From: an uncultured Actinobaculum sp.
GTDB lineage: Bacteria > Actinomycetota > Actinomycetes > Actinomycetales > Actinomycetaceae
Assembly (NCBI GenBank): GCA_938020505.1
Contig: CALIHR010000003.1
Span: 1 to 45,019 of the forward strand
DNA length: 45,019 nucleotides
Direction: 5' to 3'
Shown: one piece after another, positions 1 through 9,802 of the stretch
Layout of the letters: the number at the start of each line of letters is the position of its first letter
Position numbering within the stretch: the first letter of the stretch is position 1
Made by a program: the position numbers and the translations under genes
Notes under the pieces: generated by a model
Database searches by the model: none
What the model saw: only the letters and a program-made list of their open reading frames with translations
Told to the model about the DNA's origin: nothing

Positions 1-2007
1 CGCGGCGGCCCGGGCGGGCCCGGCAACCGCGGCGGCGGCTTCACACGGTCCGGCGGGAAGTCCCGCGGCGGCTCGACGGCCGGCGCGTTCGGACGTCAAG
101 GCGGGCGCCCGTCGCGCGGCCGCAAATCGAGAAGGGCCAAGCGCGAAGAGTTCGAGGCGCAGTCCTCTCCGATGGTCGCGGGCATCGAGGTTCCCCGGGG
201 CGACGGATCCACGGTGGTCCGGGTCCGCGCAGGCGCCTCCCTCGCCGACTTCGCCGAGCGGATCGGCGCGAGCTCCGCCGCCCTCATCGCCGTTCTGTTC
301 CGCATGGGCGAGATGGCCACGGCCAATCAATCGCTCGACGAAGACACGTTCACTCTGCTCGGAGCCGAGCTCGGCTACGACGTCCAGATCCTTTCGCCCG
401 AAGACGAGGACCGCGAGATCCTCGAGGCCTTTGACATCGACCTCGAGGCGGAGGACGAGGCCGAGGACGACGAGGACCTCGTCGCGCGGCCCCCGGTCGT
501 CACCGTCATGGGCCACGTCGACCACGGCAAGACGAAGCTGCTGGACGCGATCCGCTCGACTCACGTCATTGACACCGAGCACGGCGGCATCACCCAGCAC
601 ATCGGCGCCTACCAGGTGCGTCTCGAGTACGAGGGCCAGGACAGGGCGATCACCTTCATCGACACGCCCGGCCACGAGGCCTTCACCCAGATGCGTGCGC
701 GAGGGGCCGACGTCACCGACATCGCCGTGCTCGTCGTCGCAGCGGACGACGGCGTCATGCCCCAGACGATCGAGGCCGTCAACCACGCGCAGGCGGCGGG
801 CGTCAAGATCATCGTCGCGGTCAACAAGATCGACGTCGACGGCGCCAATCCGGAGAAGATCCGCGGCCAGCTGACCGAGTACGGGATCGTCACGGAAGAG
901 TACGGCGGCGACACGATGTTCGTCGACATCTCAGCGAAGCTGCGCACCGGCATCGACGATCTGCTCGAGGCCATCCTCTACACGGCCGACGCCGACCTCG
1001 ATCTGCGCGCCAACCCGAAACGGGACGCCCGCGGCGTCGCGATCGAGGCGAAGCTCGACCAGGGCCGGGGCGCCGTCGTCACGGCGCTCGTCCAGACGGG
1101 CACGCTCCGCATCGGCGACTCCCTCGTCGTCGGAACGGCCCACGGCCGCGTCAGGGCGATGTTCGACGACGACGGAAGCGCGGTCGAAGAGGCCGAGCCC
1201 TCGCGCCCCGTGCAGATCTTGGGAATGTCCACGGTTCCCGCCGCGGGCGACTCCTTCCTCGTCGCCCCCGACGACCGCACCGCCCGCCAGATCGCGGACA
1301 AGCGCGAAGCGGCCCAGCGCGCGGCAACGCTTGCCAAGCGCCGCAAGCGGATCTCGCTGGAAAACCTCAACGACGCCCTCAAGCAGGGGACGGTGCAGAC
1401 GCTCAATCTCATCATCAAGGGAGACGCGTCCGGCTCCGTCGAAGCCCTCGAAAGCTCGCTCCTCGAGTTGGAGGTCGGCGACGAGGTCGCGCTGCAGATC
1501 ATCCACCGCGGCGTCGGCGCCATCACCCAGAACGACGTCAACCTCGCCACCGTCGACAACGCGATCATCATCGGATTCAACGTCCGCCCGGCCGAACGCG
1601 TCCAGGAGATCGCCGACCGCGAAGGCGTGGACATGAAATTCTACTCGGTCATCTACTCCGCCATCGAAGACGTCGAAGCCGCCCTCAAGGGCATGCTCAA
1701 GCCGGTCTTCGAGGAAGTCCAGCTGGCCGCGGCCGAAATCCGCCAGGTGTTCCGCTCCGGCAAGTTCGGAAACATCGCGGGTTCGATCGTGCGCTCGGGC
1801 ACGATCCGACGCGGCGCGAAGGCCCGCTTGGTCCGCGACGGCGTCGTGGTCGCCCCCGATCTGGAGATCGTCTCGCTGCGCCGCGAGAAGGACGACGTCA
1901 CCGAGGTCCGCGAAGGATACGAATGCGGAATCACACTCGGGTATCGCGACATTCGCGAGGGCGACTTCATCGAAACCTTCGAGATGCAGGAAAAGCCGCG
2001 CGATTGA
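1..2007 (+). CDS. infB: Translation initiation factor IF-2, 5' end missing
   Basis: IF-2 is the GTPase that brings initiator tRNA to the 30S subunit and promotes subunit joining. The reading frame is open from base 1, so the N-terminus lies outside the window and the ATG at 172 is internal. Upstream of it the frame encodes a Gly/Arg-rich stretch ending in GRKSRRAKR, typical of actinobacterial IF-2. The G domain follows: G1 GHVDHGKT near 511-534, the GGITQHIGAY switch, G3 DTPGHEAF at 661-684, G4 NKID near 823-834, then SAK. Domains II to IV follow and end in a normal C-terminus (GDFIETFEMQEK). Next gene is rbfA, 184 bases on, with related work in ribosome function. The family call is secure; only the 5' boundary is unknown. 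Confidence 0.97.
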   Translation, partial: RGGPGGPGNRGGGFTRSGGKSRGGSTAGAFGRQGGRPSRGRKSRRAKREEFEAQSSPMVAGIEVPRGDGSTVVRVRAGASLADFAERIGASSAALIAVLFRMGEMATANQSLDEDTFTLLGAELGYDVQILSPEDEDREILEAFDIDLEAEDEAEDDEDLVARPPVVTVMGHVDHGKTKLLDAIRSTHVIDTEHGGITQHIGAYQVRLEYEGQDRAITFIDTPGHEAFTQMRARGADVTDIAVLVVAADDGVMPQTIEAVNHAQAAGVKIIVAVNKIDVDGANPEKIRGQLTEYGIVTEEYGGDTMFVDISAKLRTGIDDLLEAILYTADADLDLRANPKRDARGVAIEAKLDQGRGAVVTALVQTGTLRIGDSLVVGTAHGRVRAMFDDDGSAVEEAEPSRPVQILGMSTVPAAGDSFLVAPDDRTARQIADKREAAQRAATLAKRRKRISLENLNDALKQGTVQTLNLIIKGDASGSVEALESSLLELEVGDEVALQIIHRGVGAITQNDVNLATVDNAIIIGFNVRPAERVQEIADREGVDMKFYSVIYSAIEDVEAALKGMLKPVFEEVQLAAAEIRQVFRSGKFGNIAGSIVRSGTIRRGAKARLVRDGVVVAPDLEIVSLRREKDDVTEVREGYECGITLGYRDIREGDFIETFEMQEKPRD

Positions 2008-2057
2008 CGCGGTCGACGGCGGCGGGCCGCAAGGTTCGCCGCCGCAGTCGGCTGGCT

Positions 2058-2124
2058 CGCAGTCTCAGCCCTGCCCATAGTCTCCGCCCGCAGTCTCAGG
2101 CTGACCTATATTCTCAGGCCCGCC
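2058..2124. repeat. Degenerate short tandem repeat between infB and rbfA
   Basis: Four loosely related units sit head to tail: CGCAGTCTCAGCCCTGCC (2058-2075), a shortened CATAGTCTCCGCC (2076-2088), CGCAGTCTCAGGCTGACC (2089-2106) and TATATTCTCAGGCCCGCC (2107-2124). A weaker copy may begin at 2043. The core is AGTCTCAG. No gene or clear hairpin is visible in the infB-rbfA gap apart from this. Confidence 0.5.
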
Positions 2125-2191
2125 CGCCGTCGAAGGCCTGTTCGCCGCCCGGCCGGCCGGTCCAAGCCCATCCGCCGAAAAGGAGTGCCAG

Positions 2192-2710
2192 ATGCCCAAT
2201 CCACGCGCCAACAGAGTCGCCGAGCGCATCCACGAGATAGTCGCGTCTCTGGTGACAAACCGATTGAAGGATCCCCGCCTTGAGCTCGTGACGGTCACGG
2301 ACGTCCGCGTCACCGGCGACCTTCAGCACGCCACGGTCTTCTACACCGCCTACGGCGATGAGAGGAGGCTCAGAGACGCCGGCCGAGCCCTCAACGCGGC
2401 CAAGGGCAATATCCGCTCGCACGTCGGCAGGCAGTTGGGTCTGCGCCTGACGCCGACGATCGAGTTCACGGCCGACGCCCTGCCGGAGACGGCACGCTCC
2501 CTCGAGGACGCTCTTGCTGCCGCGCGGCACAGGGACGCCGAGATCGCCAAGACGGCGGAAGGCGCGCTGCCGGCCGGGGACGCCGATCCGTACAAGAAGC
2601 CTCGCGACGTCGAGGAAAGCGAGGTCGCCGATGAAGCCTCGGCCGACGATCGCGAAACCGCCGGGGACGCGCCCGAGAACGGCGAAGCCGAGGGCGTGGA
2701 TGAGGCCTGA
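2192..2710 (+). CDS. rbfA: Ribosome-binding factor A
   Basis: RbfA is a KH-like protein that binds the 30S subunit and helps mature the 16S rRNA 5' end. The N-terminal 110 or so residues match the family: it opens MPNPRANRVAERIHEIVASL, then KDPRLELVTVTDVRVTGDLQ, and includes a LGLRLTPTIEF segment. The start is supported by AAAAGGAG about 6 bases upstream. Residues from about 115 to 172 are an acidic, low-complexity tail (Glu/Asp/Ala rich), longer than the compact bacterial family and probably disordered. truB overlaps its 3' end, so the two are probably co-translated. Confidence 0.95.
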   Translation: MPNPRANRVAERIHEIVASLVTNRLKDPRLELVTVTDVRVTGDLQHATVFYTAYGDERRLRDAGRALNAAKGNIRSHVGRQLGLRLTPTIEFTADALPETARSLEDALAAARHRDAEIAKTAEGALPAGDADPYKKPRDVEESEVADEASADDRETAGDAPENGEAEGVDEA

Positions 2711-3758
2711 GCCTCGGAGCGGCCCGCGGCGATCCATGCCGTGGGGCGAGCTTCCCCGCGGGAGCTTCCCGGGCGACGGCCTTGCCGTCATCGACAAGGA
2801 TCCCGGCGTCACCAGCCACGACGTCGTCGGCGCCGTCCGGCGGCTGGCGGGAACGAAGAAGGCCGGGCACGCCGGAACCCTCGACCCGATCGCCACGGGT
2901 GTGCTCTGCATCGGCCTCGGGCGCGCTACGAAGCTGCTGCGGTACGTCACGGGAACCTCCAAAGAGTACGAGGCGACGATTCGTTTCGGGATCGAAACGT
3001 CCACCGAAGACGCGCAGGGCGAACTCGTGCGGGCGAGGGGCGCGCAGGGCGTGGACGCCGCGGAGCTCGCCTTAGCCATGGCGAACCTGACCGGCGACGT
3101 CCTTCAGGTTCCAAGCTCGGTGAGCGCTCTGAAAGTCGAAGGCCGCAGAGCCTACGACCTGGTTCGCGAGGGGCGCGAGGTCGCCCTCGACGCCCGGCCG
3201 ATTCGCGTCGATGTCTTCGAAGCAGTCGGCGGCCCTCGGTTTGCCGAGGCCGGCGGGACGCCCGTCCTCGATCTGGATGTGCGCGTCGTGTGCGGCGCGG
3301 GAACCTATGTGCGCGCGTTGGCGCGCGATCTGGGGGAGGCCCTCGGATTCGGCGCACATCTGACGTCTCTCAGACGCACGCGAGTCGGCCCCTGGGACGT
3401 CGGCGAGGCCATGCGCGTGCACGAATGCGCCGACGCGGTCGAGGCCGGCGGGCAGATGCCCGTCCGCACCTTGGCGGACCTGTGCCGCGCGATGTTCCCG
3501 GCTCTGGAGGTGGGCGCGGAGGCGGCGCGCGACCTGCGCATGGGACGTTTCGTCTCCGCGGATTCGGCCTCCGACGTCGTCGGCGTGAAAGCCGCGGGCG
3601 CGACGGGCGGCGGCGCCCCGGTTTCCGGACCCGACGGGCGCTGCTCGGGATCCGCCGTCGCGGTGGCATGGAGCGGCGAAACGCCCGTCGCCCTCGTCAG
3701 CCGCAGAGGCGGGAAGGTCAAACCCGACCTGCTTTTGACGCCCGCTTCGGAAGGGTGA
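2700..3758 (+). CDS. truB: tRNA pseudouridine(55) synthase TruB
   Basis: TruB converts U55 in the T-arm of tRNAs to pseudouridine. The core opens with DGLAVIDKDPGVTSHDVVG. The catalytic motif GHAGTLDPIATGVL contains the nucleophilic Asp at about residue 62 (codon 2883-2885). RGAGTYVRALARDLG-like sequence is present as CGAGTYVRALARDLG. The C-terminal 60 residues resemble the actinobacterial TruB C-terminal domain. I chose the ATG at 2700, which overlaps the end of rbfA by 11 bases and has GAGG 6 bases upstream; ATG 2736 is the main alternative and would lose 12 residues. The open frame reaches back to 2514, but that part lies inside rbfA and has shadow-frame composition. Confidence 0.93.
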   Translation: MRPEPRSGPRRSMPWGELPRGSFPGDGLAVIDKDPGVTSHDVVGAVRRLAGTKKAGHAGTLDPIATGVLCIGLGRATKLLRYVTGTSKEYEATIRFGIETSTEDAQGELVRARGAQGVDAAELALAMANLTGDVLQVPSSVSALKVEGRRAYDLVREGREVALDARPIRVDVFEAVGGPRFAEAGGTPVLDLDVRVVCGAGTYVRALARDLGEALGFGAHLTSLRRTRVGPWDVGEAMRVHECADAVEAGGQMPVRTLADLCRAMFPALEVGAEAARDLRMGRFVSADSASDVVGVKAAGATGGGAPVSGPDGRCSGSAVAVAWSGETPVALVSRRGGKVKPDLLLTPASEG

Positions 3759-3830
3759 CGTCTCTGCCCCCGTGCGGGCCTCGACATGCCCCGCGTCCAC
3801 GTCGATGTGCTCGGCGTCGGCGCGGAGCAT

Positions 3831-3836
3831 TAACCT
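3831..3836 (+). promoter_or_regulatory. -10-like hexamer placed for a leaderless transcript
   Basis: TAACCT ends 7 bases before the ATG at 3844, and no Shine-Dalgarno lies at a usable distance (the nearest GGAG is 16 bases away). This is the spacing expected if transcription starts at or next to the A of ATG. No good -35 is seen. Confidence 0.45.
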
Positions 3837-3843
3837 ATATCTC

Positions 3844-4122
3844 ATGACTAACGCTAACCACTCTCATTGCGGATGCGGAGGCGGCGCGGTCGATGCCGCC
3901 GTCGTCGCCGCCGCGATAGTCCGGGGGCACACGGCGGAGCCCCCGGCCCCCGCCGAACCGACGTCCGAATGCGGCTGCGGCGGGCACGGAGGATGCGGCT
4001 GCGGCGGGGGCGGATCCTGCGGCTGCGGCGGAGGCTCGGGCGAAAAGCCCGTCGTCGACGAGCGGATCGTCGATCTTTCGGAGGGGCGGCGCGACCTCGG
4101 CCTTCGCGGGTTGCCGGCGTGA
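3844..4122 (+). CDS. Small Cys/Gly-rich protein of unknown function
   Basis: I do not recognise this 92-residue protein. It opens MTNANHSHCGCGGG, has an Ala/Val-rich stretch, then a dense run with CGCGGHGG, CGCGGGG and CGCGGG, and ends in a charged segment (EKPVVDERIVDLSEGRRDLG). Cysteines occur as C-G-C pairs separated by glycines, with histidines nearby, which would suit metal binding; that is inference. No signal peptide or membrane segment is seen. The stop overlaps the ribF GTG by 4 bases (GTGA), so it is probably translationally coupled to ribF. An ATG at 3772 extends the frame, but 3844 has the promoter-like element and a sensible N-terminus. It may also be a non-conserved reading frame in Gly-rich DNA. 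Confidence 0.55.
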   Translation: MTNANHSHCGCGGGAVDAAVVAAAIVRGHTAEPPAPAEPTSECGCGGHGGCGCGGGGSCGCGGGSGEKPVVDERIVDLSEGRRDLGLRGLPA

Positions 4123-5114
4123 GCATCGACGTATGGCGCAGACCTGAGGACATTCCGAGCGGCCTCGTCGGCACGGCGGTGACGATAGGGGTCTTCGACG
4201 GCGTGCACAAAGGCCACCGCGCGGTGCTGCGTGAGACGGTCCGGCAGGCGAAGGAACGCGGCCTCGTCTCCGTGGCGCTCACATTCGATCCGCATCCCGC
4301 CTCCGTGCATTCGGGCCAGAGCGTCCATCTCGTCTCGACCCTGGGCGACCGGATCGATCGCCTCGCCGCTGCGGGAATCGACGCCGTCTACGTCCAGAGG
4401 TACACCCTCGGCTACGCCCGGGCGACGCCCCGCGAGTTCTTCGAAGATCAGCTTGTGGGCGAGCTGCGGGCGCGCGTCGTCGTCGTCGGCGAGGACGTCA
4501 GGTTCGGGCGCCGCAACGAAGGCGACGGCGCTGTGCTGGCCGAACTGGGAAAGGAAAAAGGCGTCGAGGTGACGCTCGTGTCCGATCTCACCGCGCCGGA
4601 GGGTCGCAGGTGGTCCTCGACGTGGGTGCGTGAGCTTCTCGCCGCAGGCGACGTGGCGGGGGCCGCCCGGGTCCTCGGGCGCCGCCACCGGATCCGCGGC
4701 GAGGTCGTCCACGGATTCCAGCGCGGGCGCGCCATCGGCTTTCCCACGGCCAACCTCGCGGGCGACGACCTCGGCGAAGTCCCCGCGGACGGCGTGTACG
4801 CGGGGTGGCTCGTGCGCTCGGTCGAGGGCGCCCGCGCCGCGGAGTACCTTCCCGCGGCGATATCGGTGGGGACGAATCCGCACTTCGAGGGGACCGAGCG
4901 GACGGTCGAGGTCCACGTCCTCGGAAGGTCGGACCTCAACCTCTACGGGGAGTCGATAGCCGTCGACTTCGTCGAATACCTCAGGCCCATGCTCTCCTTC
5001 GACTCCCTCGAGGGGCTTCTCGGCCAGATGGACGAGGACCTGCGCAACACGGCCGAGATTCTGGGCGTGCCGACGGCGGGAAGGGTCGATCCGGCCTCGG
5101 TCACCGCCGTGTGA
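4119..5114 (+). CDS. ribF: Bifunctional riboflavin kinase / FAD synthetase
   Basis: RibF phosphorylates riboflavin to FMN and adenylates FMN to FAD. The N-terminal nucleotidyltransferase domain carries GVFDGVHKGHRAVL (the HxGH-type nucleotide-binding motif, residues about 24-37) and later STWVRELLAAGDV (ISSTxIR-like). The C-terminal kinase domain begins near GRRHRIRGEVVHGFQRGR and contains GFPTANL, the Thr/Asn metal and flavin-binding motif. Predicted length is 331 residues, normal for the family. The start is the GTG at 4119, which overlaps the stop of the Cys/Gly-rich gene by 4 bases. The order truB-ribF-rpsO-pnp is common in actinobacteria. Confidence 0.95.
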   Translation: MSIDVWRRPEDIPSGLVGTAVTIGVFDGVHKGHRAVLRETVRQAKERGLVSVALTFDPHPASVHSGQSVHLVSTLGDRIDRLAAAGIDAVYVQRYTLGYARATPREFFEDQLVGELRARVVVVGEDVRFGRRNEGDGAVLAELGKEKGVEVTLVSDLTAPEGRRWSSTWVRELLAAGDVAGAARVLGRRHRIRGEVVHGFQRGRAIGFPTANLAGDDLGEVPADGVYAGWLVRSVEGARAAEYLPAAISVGTNPHFEGTERTVEVHVLGRSDLNLYGESIAVDFVEYLRPMLSFDSLEGLLGQMDEDLRNTAEILGVPTAGRVDPASVTAV

Positions 5115-5312
5115 CCCGCGGGGGACGCCCGGCAGACGGCGTCGCCCGTGCGGGTCGGGCCCGACGTCCCACACGCCGGCAGTCGCCGCATGGGGCACGG
5201 CGCCGCCCGGCTCACGATGCTCGCGACGGCGCACGGCCGCTTGAGGTACGCAAGCTTACGAAAGCCCGGTATGCAAGCTCACACAGGAATGTCAACCGTC
5301 GTTTGTGCTTGC

Positions 5313-5321
5313 TGGTAAACT
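5313..5321 (+). promoter_or_regulatory. Extended -10 promoter candidate for rpsO
   Basis: TGGTAAACT fits an extended -10 (TGn followed by TAAACT), about 88 bases before rpsO. No good -35 is seen 17 bases upstream. The 294-base gap between ribF and rpsO (5115-5408) is otherwise without a gene; the last part would form the rpsO leader and holds a GGAGCTCC palindrome near 5387-5394. Whether this leader binds S15 for autoregulation cannot be read from the sequence. Confidence 0.4.
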
Positions 5322-5408
5322 TAAAAGGCCGTCAGATCGGCCACGGAAGCGTCATAGCTCGGGAGAACAGGCCCCGGAGCTCCGTGCAACGGAACGAAAA
5401 GGAGAATC

Positions 5409-5678
5409 ATGGCCCTCAAGCCGGAACAGAAGAAGCAGATCATCGCCGAGTATGCGACCCATGAGGGCGACACCGGTTCCCCGGAGGTTCAGGTTGCTTT
5501 GCTCTCAGCCCGCATCAAGGAATTGACCGAGCATTTTCGCACCCACAAACACGATCACCATTCGCGGCGAGGCCTCATGCTTCTCATCGGCCAGCGCAAG
5601 CGGCTTCTGGCATACCTTGCCGAAGAGGACATCGAGCGTTACCGCTCACTGATCGCTCGTCTCGGCCTTCGCCGGTGA
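5409..5678 (+). CDS. rpsO: 30S ribosomal protein S15
   Basis: S15 binds 16S rRNA at the central-domain three-way junction and starts assembly of the 30S platform. The 89-residue product is the full family length and shows the diagnostic HEGDTGSPEVQVALLSARI and HKHDHHSRRGLMLLIGQRKR motifs. The start is set by AAAAGGAG ending 4 bases upstream. A strong hairpin terminator follows immediately, then pnp, the usual rpsO-pnp arrangement. Confidence 0.99.
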   Translation: MALKPEQKKQIIAEYATHEGDTGSPEVQVALLSARIKELTEHFRTHKHDHHSRRGLMLLIGQRKRLLAYLAEEDIERYRSLIARLGLRR

Positions 5679-5684
5679 CATGGG

Positions 5685-5717
5685 GCGGCCCGGAGAACAG
5701 TCCGGGCCGCATTTCGT
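5685..5717 (+). terminator. Hairpin terminator after rpsO
   Basis: A perfect 10-base-pair stem (GCGGCCCGGA at 5685-5694 with TCCGGGCCGC at 5701-5710), loop GAACAG, followed by ATTTCGTT. The T-tract is short, as is common in actinobacteria. It lies 7 bases past the rpsO stop. In other bacteria the rpsO-pnp gap carries both a terminator and an RNase III site, so it could also shape pnp mRNA processing. Confidence 0.75.
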
Positions 5718-5828
5718 TGATAAAGACGATCCCCAGTGCCCGGTCTTCGGTGGGAGCTTCCGGAAAGGTCCGTGAGTTGTCACTGATGGCCGTGTCGGGG
5801 AGAGAAACAGAAAATAAGGAGACACTCC

Positions 5829-8132
<2,304 letters not shown>

Positions 8133-8143
8133 CGCGGCGGCCG

Positions 8144-8173
8144 TTCGAGCGGCAACAGTTCGAACGGCAACAG
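8144..8173. repeat. Tandem 15-base duplication after pnp
   Basis: TTCGAGCGGCAACAG (8144-8158) is followed directly by TTCGAACGGCAACAG (8159-8173), one mismatch. It lies between the pnp stop and its terminator. Confidence 0.7.
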
Positions 8174-8177
8174 ACGC

Positions 8178-8208
8178 AAAAGGGCGGCCCCTGAAGGGCC
8201 GCCCTTTT
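8178..8208. terminator. Strong intrinsic terminator after pnp
   Basis: A perfect 13-base-pair stem, AAAAGGGCGGCCC (8178-8190) and GGGCCGCCCTTTT (8196-8208), with a CTGAA loop. The A-tract and T-tract at the stem base make it able to work in both directions. Confidence 0.9.
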
Positions 8209-8310
8209 CAATGCCGCCCTGCTTCGCGGCAGGTGCGCTTGGCTTTAGGCAGGTGCGCGCCCCTGCTTCGCGGCGTGCGCATCCGGCTGCGCCTCGGCGG
8301 CGGGGTCGGC

Positions 8311-8316
8311 TAACCT
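8311..8316 (+). promoter_or_regulatory. -10-like hexamer, leaderless placement, M16 peptidase
   Basis: TAACCT ends 6 bases before the GTG at 8323, with no Shine-Dalgarno upstream of the start. Confidence 0.5.
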
Positions 8317-8322
8317 TGACGC

Positions 8323-9642
8323 GTGACTGAATTTTCCACCGTCGACCTTCCCATTTGCCCCGGCCCGCATGACATGGCCCTCACGGACGACGGCGCCCTC
8401 ATCCGCCGGTCCGTGCTTCCGGGAGGGGTCCGGGTGTTGACCGAACGCGCCAAGAGTGCGCACACCGTCTCCGTCGGCTTCTGGGTGGGGGCGGGGTCCG
8501 CCGATGAAAACGAAGGGACGCTCGGCTCCACGCATTTCCTCGAGCATCTTCTCTTCAAGGGCACGGCCTCGCGCAGCGCGAAGGAGCTCGCCGACCGCAT
8601 CGACTTCCTCGGCGGCAACTTCAACGCCGGCACGGGAAAGCAGCTGACTTACTATTACGGGCACGTCGTGGAGGAGGATCTCGAGGACGCCGTCGAGCTG
8701 CTCGCGGACATGGTCGCATCCTCGACCCTTGCGGAAGCCGACATGGAAATGGAGCGGGGCGTCATCCTCGAAGAGCTCGCAATGTACGCCGACGACGCCT
8801 CCGAGGTGGCCCACGAGCAGATCGCCTCCCTGGTGATGGGCGGGCATCCGCTGGGCCGCCCGATCGGCGGGACCTCCGAGAGCGTCCTCGGGCTTGACCA
8901 CGCGAATCTCACGAGCCATTACAGGCGGAACTATCGGCCCGAGGAGCTGGTGGTCACGGCCGCGGGGAAGGCGGACCACGAGGCGCTGTGCGCGATGGTC
9001 GAGGCGTCGCTGCGCCGCGCTGGATGGGGCCTTTGCGAAGGGGCCGCGCCGGCCGCGCGCCGTCGCCGCGCGCCAATCGACTATCCGGAGGGCCGGGATC
9101 TCTCGATCGAACGCCCCGTCGAGCAGAGCGCCGTCGTCGTCGGCATGCCCGCGATGACCGACGAAGACGAGCGCCGATACGCCCTGTACACGCTGTCGAC
9201 GATTCTCGGCGGGGGCACCTCGTCCCGTCTCTTTCAGGAGGTGCGCGAAAAGCGCGGCCTCGCCTACTCGACCTACTCTTTTCCCGGCCTGTACCACGAG
9301 GGCGGCCTTTTCGGCCTGTACGCGGGGTGCTCTCCGGAGTCGGCGAAAGACGTCGCGGAGATCATGGAAGGGTGCCTTGAGGCAATCGCCGGCGAATCCG
9401 TCGCGAAGATGGAGCTTGAGACCGCCTACCGGCGCGCACGCGCCGACCACGCCTTCAGCTTGGAGTCAGTCGGCTCGCGGATGAACGAGCTCGGCCAGGC
9501 CGAAATCGTCCGCGGATCCCTCGTCTCCCGGCAGGAGGCGCTGCGCCGTTCGCGGGAGGTCTCCGCCGACGACGTTGCAGCCGTCGCCGCCGAGCTCGCC
9601 CGCGCGCAGCGCTCTCGCGTGACCGTCGGCCCCTCCCAGTGA
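8323..9642 (+). CDS. M16 family zinc metallopeptidase (PepR-like)
   Basis: This is an insulinase/pitrilysin-type zinc protease (439 residues), the same size class as the mitochondrial processing peptidase-like bacterial members. The inverted zinc motif HFLEH gives His71, Glu74 and His75, and the third ligand Glu151 lies in VILEELAMY, 76 residues on, the expected spacing. The C-terminal half holds the inactive-repeat hallmark SRLFQEVREKRGLAYS. No signal peptide is visible, so it is probably cytoplasmic. The position just after pnp matches mycobacterial pepR. The GTG start has a leaderless-type -10 and no Shine-Dalgarno. Substrate is unknown. Confidence 0.92.
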   Translation: MTEFSTVDLPICPGPHDMALTDDGALIRRSVLPGGVRVLTERAKSAHTVSVGFWVGAGSADENEGTLGSTHFLEHLLFKGTASRSAKELADRIDFLGGNFNAGTGKQLTYYYGHVVEEDLEDAVELLADMVASSTLAEADMEMERGVILEELAMYADDASEVAHEQIASLVMGGHPLGRPIGGTSESVLGLDHANLTSHYRRNYRPEELVVTAAGKADHEALCAMVEASLRRAGWGLCEGAAPAARRRRAPIDYPEGRDLSIERPVEQSAVVVGMPAMTDEDERRYALYTLSTILGGGTSSRLFQEVREKRGLAYSTYSFPGLYHEGGLFGLYAGCSPESAKDVAEIMEGCLEAIAGESVAKMELETAYRRARADHAFSLESVGSRMNELGQAEIVRGSLVSRQEALRRSREVSADDVAAVAAELARAQRSRVTVGPSQ

Positions 9643-9680
9643 CGCGAGAGCAAGGGGCGCGGGCGCAGCCCTAACTTTCC

Positions 9681-9793
9681 GCTTCTCAGCCGGATTCCCC
9701 GTCTTTCAGGCGGATGCCCCGTCTCTCAGGCGGATTCCCCGTCTTTCAGCCGGATTCCCCGTCTCTCAGGTGGATGCCCCGTCTCTCAGGCGA
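9681..9793. repeat. 20-base tandem repeat array (5.6 copies) at a convergent junction
   Basis: Contiguous 20-base units run 9681-9700, 9701-9720, 9721-9740, 9741-9760 and 9761-9780, with a partial sixth unit at 9781-9793. Consensus is GTCTCTCAGGCGGATTCCCC; variable positions are C/T at 5, G/C at 10, C/T at 11 and T/G at 16. There are no spacers, so it is a minisatellite, not a CRISPR array. It fills the gap between the 3' ends of the M16 peptidase gene and the first hydrolase gene. Confidence 0.9.
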
Positions 9794-9802
9794 ACCGCCG
9801 CA

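Noticed and set aside
5777..5805. A promoter for pnp from TTGTCA at 5777-5782
   Set aside because: No acceptable -10 lies 16-18 bases downstream.
9681..9793. CRISPR array
   Set aside because: The 20-base units are directly contiguous with no spacers, and no cas genes are near.
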